From positions 2,063,683 through 2,127,682 of the forward strand of contig NZ_LR733413.1 of assembly GCF_902506345.1 (NCBI RefSeq): a stretch of DNA of 64,000 nucleotides, in the 5' to 3' direction. Below the pieces are notes generated by a model. The model did not search any database and was not told where the DNA came from. It saw only the letters and a program-made list of their open reading frames with translations. The translations under genes were made by a program, and so were the position numbers. The first letter of the stretch is position 1. The number at the start of each line of letters is the position of its first letter. Source of the stretch: Flavobacterium sp. 9R. Lineage in GTDB: Bacteria > Bacteroidota > Bacteroidia > Flavobacteriales > Flavobacteriaceae. Shown in pieces: positions 51,986 through 59,428 of the stretch.

Positions 51986-52705
51986 ATGAAAAATATTTAT
52001 CAAGATATTCTGTTGGCAAAAAAAGAAAAACGCAAGCTCCTTGCCATTCTTCTCGACCCCGATAAAATTGATTTGAATGCGGTTCCTGCTTTAATTCAAA
52101 AAGTGATAAACGCTCCAGCCACACACGTTTTTATTGGTGGAAGCCACGTAACTCATAATATTATAGACGAGTTAATTCTAAAGATTAAAAGCAGTTGTGA
52201 GTTACCTATTGTGCTTTTCCCTGGCAATCCATCTCAAATTTCTATTCACGCCGATGGTATTTTGTTTTTGTCCTTATTATCCGGTCGCAATCCCGATTTT
52301 TTAATCGAACATCAGGTAAAAGCAGCTCCAATTCTCAAAAAAACCGACTTAGAAATTATTCCTACCAGTTATCTTTTGATAGAAAGTGGCAACGAAACGG
52401 CAGTAGCTCGGGTGAGTAAAACAACACCCATATCACGAATCGATGTCGAGGAGGTTTGTAATACCGCGATGGCAGGCGAAATGCTAGGGCATCAGCTCAT
52501 TTATCTCGAAGCAGGAAGTGGCGCAAAACAATCGGTTCCACTAGAAATGATTCGGGAAGTTGCTAAAAACACCACTATTCCACTAGTTGTTGGCGGAGGT
52601 ATTACCTCTTTGTTAGGGATACAAAATGCGTATGAAGCAGGAGCTGATTTGGTAGTAATAGGAACAGCTTTTGAAAAAAATCCTTCTTTTTTTGAAAATA
52701 AATAA
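51986..52705 (+). CDS. Geranylgeranylglyceryl phosphate synthase (GGGPS/PcrB family)
   Basis: 239 residues from the ATG at 51986 (an ATG three codons earlier is also open). TIM-barrel family motifs: LLAILLDPDKID, FIGGSHVTHN, YLEAGSGAKQSVPLEMI and VVGGGITSLLGI, including the phosphate-binding GGG loop. Enzymes of this group in Flavobacteriia make geranylgeranylglyceryl phosphate, an ether-lipid precursor otherwise typical of archaea. The product's use in bacteria is unclear. PnuC/PnuT follows after 13 bp. Confidence 0.9.
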   Translation: MKNIYQDILLAKKEKRKLLAILLDPDKIDLNAVPALIQKVINAPATHVFIGGSHVTHNIIDELILKIKSSCELPIVLFPGNPSQISIHADGILFLSLLSGRNPDFLIEHQVKAAPILKKTDLEIIPTSYLLIESGNETAVARVSKTTPISRIDVEEVCNTAMAGEMLGHQLIYLEAGSGAKQSVPLEMIREVAKNTTIPLVVGGGITSLLGIQNAYEAGADLVVIGTAFEKNPSFFENK

Positions 52706-52718
52706 TACCCGATAAACA

Positions 52719-53351
52719 ATGATTGATTATTTTTTTGCACAATATAAAGACTATTCCACACTGATGGTTAGTCTGGAACTCATTGCCATTTTCTTTGGTT
52801 TAGCCAGTGTTTGGTTTGCCAAAAAAGATAATATTTTGGTATTTCCAACGGGTTTGGTTAGTACTTCAATCTATGCCTATTTGCTTTGGCAATGGGAGTT
52901 ATTGGGCGATTCGATGATCAATGTGTATTATTTTGTGATGAGTCTTTACGGTTGGTACCATTGGACACGCAAAAAAGGGGATGAAGTAGAATTTCCGATT
53001 TCACGGACTACAAACAAAGATAAAACGTATGGACTTTTTATTTTTGTTTGTACGATTATTTTCGTCATAGTTGTGTATCTTTATTTTGGTAAATTTACTA
53101 CTTGGTATTCTTATGTTGATACCTTATTGACGGCTATATTTTTTGTTGGCATGTGGTTAATGGCCAAACGAAAAATAGAGAATTGGATTTTTTGGATTAT
53201 TGGAGATTGTATTTCAATACCATTATATTTTGCAAAAGGCTACACTTTTACCAGCCTTCAATACTTTATATTCACAATTATTGCCTTTTACGGTTATTTA
53301 GAATGGAAGAAAATCTTAGACAAAACACAAAAACAGGAGCTTCAGAAATAA
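52719..53351 (+). CDS. PnuC/PnuT family vitamin transporter
   Basis: 210 residues, seven to eight TM segments. PnuC-family motifs: NVYYFVMSLYGWYHWTRKK and the C-terminal ENWIFWIIGDCISIPLYFAK followed by GYTFTSLQYFIF. PnuC takes nicotinamide riboside and PnuT thiamine; the two look alike. Since the next genes are a NadR-like kinase and, beyond arfB, a TPP-riboswitch-controlled TonB receptor, PnuT is a real option. Overlaps the next gene by 49 bp. Confidence 0.88.
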   Translation: MIDYFFAQYKDYSTLMVSLELIAIFFGLASVWFAKKDNILVFPTGLVSTSIYAYLLWQWELLGDSMINVYYFVMSLYGWYHWTRKKGDEVEFPISRTTNKDKTYGLFIFVCTIIFVIVVYLYFGKFTTWYSYVDTLLTAIFFVGMWLMAKRKIENWIFWIIGDCISIPLYFAKGYTFTSLQYFIFTIIAFYGYLEWKKILDKTQKQELQK

Positions 53352-55438
53352 TACGAATTGCCATTTTTGGGCCTGAATCTACAGGTAAAACCACTTTGGC
53401 GAAGCAATTAGCCGAGTATTATAAAACAGTTTGGGTACCCGAATTTGCACGCGACTATTTACAAGAAAAGTTAGATAGTGGTCGTGGTGTTTGTGACATT
53501 GATGATATGTTACCCATAGCTTATGGTCAAACCAAATTAGAAAACGAAAGTGCGGCTATAGCAAATACTTATTTGTTTTGTGATACAAATTTGATGGTGA
53601 CCAAAGTGTTTTCTGAATTGTATTATAACTTTTGTGATTCGTTATTGGATAAAGCGGCTCGCACTCACCAATACGACCTTTTTTTTCTAACAGATATTGA
53701 TGTGCCGTGGGAAGATGACGGCCTGAGAGACAGTCCTGAAGGGCGAGATTCCATTTTTTCCGTTTTTAGACAATCGCTAATAGATAATAAAAAGCCCTTT
53801 ATTACACTATCAGGGGATAAGGAAACACGCTTGAAAAAAGCCGTTTCCGTTCTAAATGATTTGAATGTTGCTAAAAAAATGGGTATTGATTCTCGAAATT
53901 TTGTTCAAATTTATGAACACGGTATTCCACTAGAAAGAGTACGTGAACAATTAGAGTTTTATCAAAACGGAATTCCGAAGGCAATTCTTGATAGACCCGC
54001 AACAGTAAATGATGGAATTTTGCGTCTTGCAACTGAAGATTTTTTAGATAAAGCTGCTTTTTTTGATGAGAACAAAGCAAGTTTGAAACTGATGAAGTTA
54101 GTTCCAGCTTCGGGAGCTGCAACACGAATGTTTAAGTTTTTGAATGAATTTCTAAGAGATTATCATTACGAGACGGAGAGTATTAATGCTTACATCAACA
54201 GAAAACGCGATTTGGAGCTCTCGCTTTTTATTGTTGGGATGGATAAGTTCTCCTTTTTTGAAGCGATAGATAAGAGGCTTAAGACTGATTTTGCCGACTT
54301 TGAGTTTTGGCCAGCAGACAAAAAAAATTATTATTTCATAACGTATTTATTATATCCTGATTATTTCGATTTTGCGAGTAAACCTAAGGGTGTTTTGCCT
54401 TTTCATAAATATTCAGATCACGTAGCAACTCCATTTGAGGAGCATCTCAACGAATGTGTGGCTTATGCAGCTGTTCAACAAAAAGGGCATTTGCATTTCA
54501 CTATTACGGAATCCCATCAATTGTTGTTTGATAAATTAGAGCAAGAATTTAAAAGCAAAATCGAATCAGATTCCAATACTCTTATCGAAGTTGGATATTC
54601 CTATCAAGATAAATCAACCGATTCTATTACAGTGGATACCAATAATCGTTTGGCTCGAAATCAAAATAAAGAACTTTTGTTCCGTCCTGGCGGTCACGGT
54701 GCTTTGATCGAAAATCTCAATGCTTTGGACGCTGATATTGTTTTTATCAAAAACATTGATAATGTTATTCAAAATCATATTGAGGCGATTGCCTTATATA
54801 AAAAGGGATTAGCAGGTGTTTTACTTGGATTTCAACAACGTGTTTTTTCCTATTTAAGAGCCATTTATGGTCAAGAAGTAGGTGAAGATGAAGTTGATGA
54901 AATTGTTCTTTTCGTTCAAAAGGAACTCAATATAGAACTGGATAAAGGCTTTTCTAAGTTTACTTTTGATAATAAAATAAAAGAATTGATTCGAGTTTTA
55001 GATCGTCCTATTCGTGTTTGCGGAATGGTTATTAATGAAGGCGAACCTGGTGGTGGTCCTTTTTGGGTAATTGATGGAAAGGGAAAAACAACTTTGCAGA
55101 TTGTTGAATCGTCTCAAGTTGATTTAAAAAATGAAAAACAGCAACTTATATTAGAAAGTGCTACTCATTTTAACCCCGTAGATTTGGTATGTGGAATCAA
55201 GAATTATCAAAACGAAAAATTTGATTTGACACGTTATGTTGATCCGCTTAGTGGGTTTATTTTAGAGAGAAAGTTAGGCAACGAAACTATTAAATCATAT
55301 GAATTGCCAGGTTTATGGAATGGAGCTATGGCTAAATGGATAACGATTTTTGTTGAGGTTCCAATGGTGACTTTTAATCCAGTAAAAAATGTAAACGATT
55401 TACTGAAACCAGCGCACCAGTTCCATCAAAGTTTGTAG
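53303..55438 (+). CDS. NadR-like nucleoside kinase fused to DUF4301
   Basis: 711 residues from the ATG at 53303; a longer frame exists from 53153, but those residues are PnuC sequence read in another frame. Residues 18-200 are a P-loop kinase of the NadR type: IAIFGPESTGKTTLAKQLAE (Walker A), VPEFARDYLQEKLDSG, and FFLTDIDVPWEDDGLRDSPE. From about residue 210 to the end runs a DUF4301 domain (YEHGIPLERVREQLEFYQNG, LMKLVPASGAATRMFKFLNE, LLFRPGGHGALIENLNALDA, CGMVINEGEPGGGPFWVIDG). In relatives these are usually two separate genes, so this is a fusion. Substrate of the kinase could be nicotinamide riboside or thiamine-like; not decided. Confidence 0.8.
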   Translation: MEENLRQNTKTGASEIIRIAIFGPESTGKTTLAKQLAEYYKTVWVPEFARDYLQEKLDSGRGVCDIDDMLPIAYGQTKLENESAAIANTYLFCDTNLMVTKVFSELYYNFCDSLLDKAARTHQYDLFFLTDIDVPWEDDGLRDSPEGRDSIFSVFRQSLIDNKKPFITLSGDKETRLKKAVSVLNDLNVAKKMGIDSRNFVQIYEHGIPLERVREQLEFYQNGIPKAILDRPATVNDGILRLATEDFLDKAAFFDENKASLKLMKLVPASGAATRMFKFLNEFLRDYHYETESINAYINRKRDLELSLFIVGMDKFSFFEAIDKRLKTDFADFEFWPADKKNYYFITYLLYPDYFDFASKPKGVLPFHKYSDHVATPFEEHLNECVAYAAVQQKGHLHFTITESHQLLFDKLEQEFKSKIESDSNTLIEVGYSYQDKSTDSITVDTNNRLARNQNKELLFRPGGHGALIENLNALDADIVFIKNIDNVIQNHIEAIALYKKGLAGVLLGFQQRVFSYLRAIYGQEVGEDEVDEIVLFVQKELNIELDKGFSKFTFDNKIKELIRVLDRPIRVCGMVINEGEPGGGPFWVIDGKGKTTLQIVESSQVDLKNEKQQLILESATHFNPVDLVCGIKNYQNEKFDLTRYVDPLSGFILERKLGNETIKSYELPGLWNGAMAKWITIFVEVPMVTFNPVKNVNDLLKPAHQFHQSL

Positions 55439-55439
55439 T

Positions 55440-55841
55440 ATGGAAATAGATCAAATCGTAAAAGAACTGCAATTTAAGGCGGTTAGAAGTAGTGGTGCTG
55501 GAGGGCAAAACGTCAATAAAGTATCATCTAAAGTGGTTTTAACTTTTGATTTGAAACAATCTCAAGCCTTAACCGAGGAAGAGAAAATAGTATTAGAAAA
55601 CAAATTAGCCAATAGATTAACGTCAGAACAACTTTTGATTTTGCATTGTGATGAAGACCGAAGTCAACTCAAAAACAAAGCTATTGTGATTAAACGTTTC
55701 TTAGCGATAATCCGCGATGGATTGTTTGTTCCCAAAGAAAGAAAAGCCACTAAAATTCCAAAATCGGCCATAAGAAAACGAATTAAGGATAAAAAGAGTT
55801 TGTCAGATATTAAACAATCTAGACGGAAACCCGATTTTTAG
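55440..55841 (+). CDS. arfB: Peptidyl-tRNA hydrolase ArfB-type (ribosome rescue)
   Basis: 133 residues. RF-1-type domain with the GGQ motif in SSGAGGQNVNKVSSKVVLTF, then a basic C-terminal tail KSAIRKRIKDKKSLSDIKQS followed by RRKPDF, which binds the mRNA channel of stalled ribosomes. Frees peptides from ribosomes on truncated mRNAs. It begins 1 bp after the previous stop and ends before a non-coding region with the TPP riboswitch. Confidence 0.9.
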   Translation: MEIDQIVKELQFKAVRSSGAGGQNVNKVSSKVVLTFDLKQSQALTEEEKIVLENKLANRLTSEQLLILHCDEDRSQLKNKAIVIKRFLAIIRDGLFVPKERKATKIPKSAIRKRIKDKKSLSDIKQSRRKPDF

Positions 55842-55868
55842 TAGTTTCAAAAACTTTAAACTTTAGAC

Positions 55869-55898
55869 TTGGAACTTCAAACAAATGATTTATATTTG
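55869..55898 (+). promoter_or_regulatory. Bacteroidota-type promoter for the thiamine receptor
   Basis: TTG at 55869-55871 and TATATTTG (TAnnTTTG) at 55891-55898 with a 19-nt spacer, matching the consensus spacing. Transcription would start near 55904, at the 5' edge of the TPP aptamer. Confidence 0.78.
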
Positions 55899-55904
55899 CC
55901 CCGT

Positions 55905-55985
55905 CTCAAAGGGGTGCTCTAAATAACGAGCTGAGATCATACCCAAAGAACCTGGGCGGGTAATGCTGCCAAGGGAAAAAATGAC
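55905..55985 (+). ncRNA. TPP riboswitch (THI element)
   Basis: Consensus segments in order: GGGGTGCTC, CTGAGATCATACCC, GAACCTG, GGGTAATGCTGCCAAGGGA. These are the conserved helices and the HMP- and diphosphate-binding loops of the aptamer. About 100 nt follow before the TonB receptor ATG. There, ATGACAA (55981-55987) can pair with TTGTCAT (56012-56018), a candidate for the switching helix. The P1 closing stem is not obvious from the sequence. Confidence 0.93.
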
Positions 55986-56087
55986 AAAATTGTAGAGTGC
56001 ACGCTATTGTCTTGTCATAGAAACAAATCATTTATTAATTTAAAACAAAAGAATAATTCCCCCTTTTATTCGTAAAACTATTTACGG

Positions 56088-58229
56088 ATGAGCACTTTAT
56101 TTTATTCAAAAAGTACAAAGACAGTTCCTTTACGTCTTTTTTCTATTCTCTTTTTTCTATTCTCTAGTATCACTTTTGCACAAGTACAAGACACTACCAA
56201 AGTCAACCAATTGGATGATGTTTTGGTCTCGGCAGTGCGTGTGACTTCTAAAACGCCGGTTTCTTTTAGCAATTTGACCAAAAAACAAATCCAGTTCCGC
56301 AATTTAGGTCAGGACATTCCAACGCTTATGAATTATATGCCTTCGGTGGTAACTACTTCGGATGCAGGTAATGGAATTGGTTATTCGGGAATACGCGTTC
56401 GTGGTAGTGATGCCACCCGAGTAAACGTAACCATCAACGGAATTCCATACAATGATTCTGAAAGTCACGGTACCTATTGGGTGAATATGCCTGATTTCGT
56501 TTCTTCAGTTGAAAGTATTCAATTGCAGCGCGGTGTAGGAACTTCTACCAATGGTTCAGGAGCTTTTGGAGCGAGTTTGAATATGCTAACCGATTCGTAT
56601 ACCAAAGAAGCAAGTGCTGAAATTGCCAGCTCAGTAGGAAGTTTTAATACTTTGAAAAACACAGTTAAATTCAGTACGGGTTTATTAAACGACCATTTTG
56701 AAATCGCAGGACGTTTATCTGTTTTGCAATCTGACGGATACATTGACCGCGCTAGTTCAGACTTAAAATCGTATTTCTTGCAAGGGACTTATGTGGGGAA
56801 AACTACATTACTAAAAGCCTTGGTTTTTGGAGGAAAAGAAAAAACATACCAAGCTTGGAACGGGATTGATGGGGCAACGCTGAATAGCAATCCCAGATTT
56901 AATTCCGCAGGAATGTATACAGACGAGGCGGGAAATACTCGTTTTTATGATAATGAAACCGATAACTACCAACAAGACCACTCGCAATTGCATTGGAACG
57001 AAAGATGGTCGGATAACTGGAGTTCTAATTTTGCCTTGCATTATACCAAAGGGAAAGGCTATTACGAAAATTACAAAGAAGATGCTAAGTTTTCTAGTTA
57101 TGGTTTGAATCCGATTGATGTGAATGGAACTACCATTAACAAAACTGATTTGGTGCGCCAAAAATGGTTAGATAATGATTTTTATGGGACTACTTTTTCT
57201 GCTAATTATACTACGGATGCCTTACAGTTAATTTTGGGTGGAGGTTACAATAAGTATGAAGGCCTTCATTTTGGAAAAGTAATTTGGGCGCGTTACGCTT
57301 CTCAAAGTGAGTTGGGAGATCGTTATTATGAAGATTTTGCCACGAAAACTGATGGGAACTTTTTTGCTAAAGCCAATTATCAAGTTTCAGAGCAATTGAG
57401 TTTGTATGGTGATTTGCAATACCGTCACGTACAGTACAAAGCCGATAGTCCAGAAACTGGGTTGGTCAATGATACCTTTCGTTTTTTTAATCCCAAAGCG
57501 GGTTTGAATTATAAGTTCGACCAGGAGAACACGATGTATTTTTCGTATGCAAGAGCCAACCGCGAACCGAATCGCACCGATTATGAAAATGGTGGCGTGC
57601 AACCTGAAACGTTAGATGACTTTGAATTGGGATGGCGTTTGAACAATGAAAAAATACAATTGAATACCAATATCTACTATATGGCATATAAAAACCAGTT
57701 GATTTTGACTGGAAAATTAGATGATGTGGGAGCTCCTATTCGTTCAAATAGTGAAAAAAGCTATCGTTTAGGTCTTGAGGTGGATGCCACTATTGCTTTG
57801 TCAGAGCAGTGGATGGTTCGTCCTAACTTTACTTTAAGTGCTAATAAGAATGTAGATTTGAATGTTACAGGAACGTACTATGGAACAAAGGATATTGCTT
57901 ATTCTCCTTCAGTAATTGTGGGCAATGTATTGGTGTTTTCGCCTATTAAAGCTTTGCATTTGTCTTTGTTGCAAAAATTTGTAGGAGAGCAATTTATGAA
58001 CAACATCGAGTTGCCTGCTGCAAAACTGGCTGATTACTTTGTAAATGACTTCAATGTGAGCTACAGCTTTAAACCCAAAACAATCTTTAAAGAAATTGTG
58101 TTAAGCGGATTAATGAATAATTTTTTGGATAAAAAGTATGTGTCTAACGGGTATATGTATGACATCTATCCTTCGTATTACCCACAAGCAGGTATTAATT
58201 TCTTAGCAGGATTGAATTTGAAATTTTAA
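56088..58229 (+). CDS. TonB-dependent outer membrane receptor, thiamine-regulated
   Basis: 713 residues. A signal peptide ends near ITFAQ, the TonB box region and plug follow (YSGIRVRGSDATRVNVTING, GTSTNGSGAFGASLNML), then a barrel to the C-terminal NFLAGLNLKF. It is about 100 nt behind the TPP riboswitch, so it is the OMR1-type receptor that takes up thiamine or its phosphates. The barrel contains many Asn, Tyr and Trp residues as usual. Terminator follows. Pairing with the PnuC/PnuT transporter upstream is plausible. Confidence 0.9.
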   Translation: MSTLFYSKSTKTVPLRLFSILFFLFSSITFAQVQDTTKVNQLDDVLVSAVRVTSKTPVSFSNLTKKQIQFRNLGQDIPTLMNYMPSVVTTSDAGNGIGYSGIRVRGSDATRVNVTINGIPYNDSESHGTYWVNMPDFVSSVESIQLQRGVGTSTNGSGAFGASLNMLTDSYTKEASAEIASSVGSFNTLKNTVKFSTGLLNDHFEIAGRLSVLQSDGYIDRASSDLKSYFLQGTYVGKTTLLKALVFGGKEKTYQAWNGIDGATLNSNPRFNSAGMYTDEAGNTRFYDNETDNYQQDHSQLHWNERWSDNWSSNFALHYTKGKGYYENYKEDAKFSSYGLNPIDVNGTTINKTDLVRQKWLDNDFYGTTFSANYTTDALQLILGGGYNKYEGLHFGKVIWARYASQSELGDRYYEDFATKTDGNFFAKANYQVSEQLSLYGDLQYRHVQYKADSPETGLVNDTFRFFNPKAGLNYKFDQENTMYFSYARANREPNRTDYENGGVQPETLDDFELGWRLNNEKIQLNTNIYYMAYKNQLILTGKLDDVGAPIRSNSEKSYRLGLEVDATIALSEQWMVRPNFTLSANKNVDLNVTGTYYGTKDIAYSPSVIVGNVLVFSPIKALHLSLLQKFVGEQFMNNIELPAAKLADYFVNDFNVSYSFKPKTIFKEIVLSGLMNNFLDKKYVSNGYMYDIYPSYYPQAGINFLAGLNLKF

Positions 58230-58250
58230 TTTTTAGTTTACTTATTTTTA

Positions 58251-58284
58251 AAATCCAGCATCTTTTTGATGCTGGATTTTTTTG
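58251..58284 (+). terminator. Rho-independent terminator after the TonB receptor
   Basis: 12-bp stem AAATCCAGCATC/GATGCTGGATTT (58251-58262 with 58268-58279), loop TTTTT, then T run. Confidence 0.9.
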
Positions 58285-58383
58285 AAATATCACTAAAAGT
58301 GGGTATTGTGAAATGTTTTTTTTTCTTACATTTTTGTAACGGTTAACCAAAAAACTTTTTATAAATTTAAAACCGTTACAAAA

Positions 58384-58614
58384 ATGAAAAAAATGATTTT
58401 TACTGCTATGGCAGTTTTGGCGTTTAGCGCTGTTTCAGTAGCAAACACTATTGAAGTAAAAGAAGAAGTTGTAGTAAACAACGAGAGTAAAGAAGTAATA
58501 GGAACTCCTTGTGAAGACTCTGCAATAAACTCTTATGAGGAATTTATTAATGCTTTTCATGATGGAGAAGATGATTTGGATTTACTTAATGACTTATTGA
58601 GTGTTTGCCATTAA
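58384..58614 (+). CDS. Small acidic secreted peptide with two Cys
   Basis: 76 residues. Signal peptide MKKMIFTAMAVLAFSAVSVA, then NTIEVKEEVVVNNESKEVIG, TPCEDSAINSYEEFINAFHD, GEDDLDLLNDLLSVCH. The mature part (about 56 residues) is strongly acidic, with Cys at residues 43 and 75 that could form one disulfide. No family recognised. It stands just ahead of a GLPGLI-family protein and a TonB-type receptor, but a hairpin terminator lies between, so it may be expressed more strongly than they are. Confidence 0.65.
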   Translation: MKKMIFTAMAVLAFSAVSVANTIEVKEEVVVNNESKEVIGTPCEDSAINSYEEFINAFHDGEDDLDLLNDLLSVCH

Positions 58615-58691
58615 TAAATTATGAAAAATAAATTAATTCCTTCCAAATTAAACTTTGGAAGGTTTTTTTCTAATAAATTATGAAAAATAAA
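58612..58691 (+). repeat. 21-bp direct repeat flanking a terminator
   Basis: TAATAAATTATGAAAAATAA plus A occurs at 58612-58632 and 58671-58691. The first copy holds the stop of the small peptide, the second the start of the GLPGLI gene (its ATG and first codons). The first copy therefore also contains an ATG with a short open frame of about 20 codons that leads nowhere. Confidence 0.75.
58639..58669 (+). terminator. Terminator between the small peptide and the GLPGLI gene
   Basis: 9-bp stem CCTTCCAAA/TTTGGAAGG (58639-58647 with 58654-58662), loop TTAAAC, then seven T. No separate promoter for the GLPGLI gene fits in the few bases left before its ATG at 58680, so reading through is implied. 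Confidence 0.85.
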
Positions 58692-59375
58692 ATTTACTTT
58701 ATCCTTATTCTTATTACGAACTTTGCTTTTTGTCAATCAGGGAGTATTATTTATTCTGTAAAAATTGATTCCTCTGCATCTCAGGATATTAAAAAGTATC
58801 GTGAACTAATTGATAAAATGATAGAATATGCAAATAATCAAAAATTTGAATTGCAATTCAACAAAAGCAATTCTATTTTTAAGATTTGTGATGTTATGTC
58901 TAAGGATCCAATGTTTAACGAAAAGGAAAATAGGACTGCACGATTAGCTTTGACTTCAGGATTTGATTTTTTTATTGACAGTTCGAAAAGAATTGACTTA
59001 GAGATCAAAGCTAACAATCAATTAGTAGAATCTGGTGTTGGCAAAATTAATTGGGATATTACCACTGAATCAAAATCAATTAGTAATTATCTCTGCTATA
59101 AAGCTATTAAATTAATTCCTTTTGTAGATCGATACGGAGAAAATAAAACTAAACAGGTGGTTGCATGGTTCGCACCTAGTTTGCCTTTTCCTTTTGGACC
59201 AAAAAATTTTTATGGATTGCCAGGTTTAATCCTTGAACTACATGAAAACAAAACGACTTATTTGGCCACCAAGATTGTGCTTACTGATAAAGAATTTAAA
59301 ATAGATTTCCCAAAGGGAAAAACTATACCAAAGGAGGAATATGACAAGAAACTAAAAGCCCAAATGGGAATGTAA
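58680..59375 (+). CDS. GLPGLI family secreted protein
   Basis: 231 residues. Signal peptide MKNKIYFILILITNFAFCQS. The family motif is seen as FYGLPGLILELHENK at about residues 178-192, preceded by AWFAPSLPFPFGPKN. The N-terminal part starts GSIIYSVKIDSSASQDIKKY. GLPGLI proteins are secreted or periplasmic, of unknown function, and often neighbour TonB-type receptors, as here (54 bp to the next gene). Confidence 0.9.
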   Translation: MKNKIYFILILITNFAFCQSGSIIYSVKIDSSASQDIKKYRELIDKMIEYANNQKFELQFNKSNSIFKICDVMSKDPMFNEKENRTARLALTSGFDFFIDSSKRIDLEIKANNQLVESGVGKINWDITTESKSISNYLCYKAIKLIPFVDRYGENKTKQVVAWFAPSLPFPFGPKNFYGLPGLILELHENKTTYLATKIVLTDKEFKIDFPKGKTIPKEEYDKKLKAQMGM

Positions 59376-59428
59376 AGAAAGTTTCAGCCAATATCCCATA
59401 CTAAACCACAAGCGAACTAAACCAACCC

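Noticed and set aside
53153..53302. Longer start for the NadR-DUF4301 protein
   Set aside because: The extra 50 residues are read from within the pnuC gene in another frame and have no domain character; the ATG at 53303 fits better.
53880..53960. Frameshift or missing stop creating a false kinase-DUF4301 fusion
   Set aside because: The frame is open with normal codon use across the junction, and neither part shows a truncated end; kept as a real fusion though reads should be checked.
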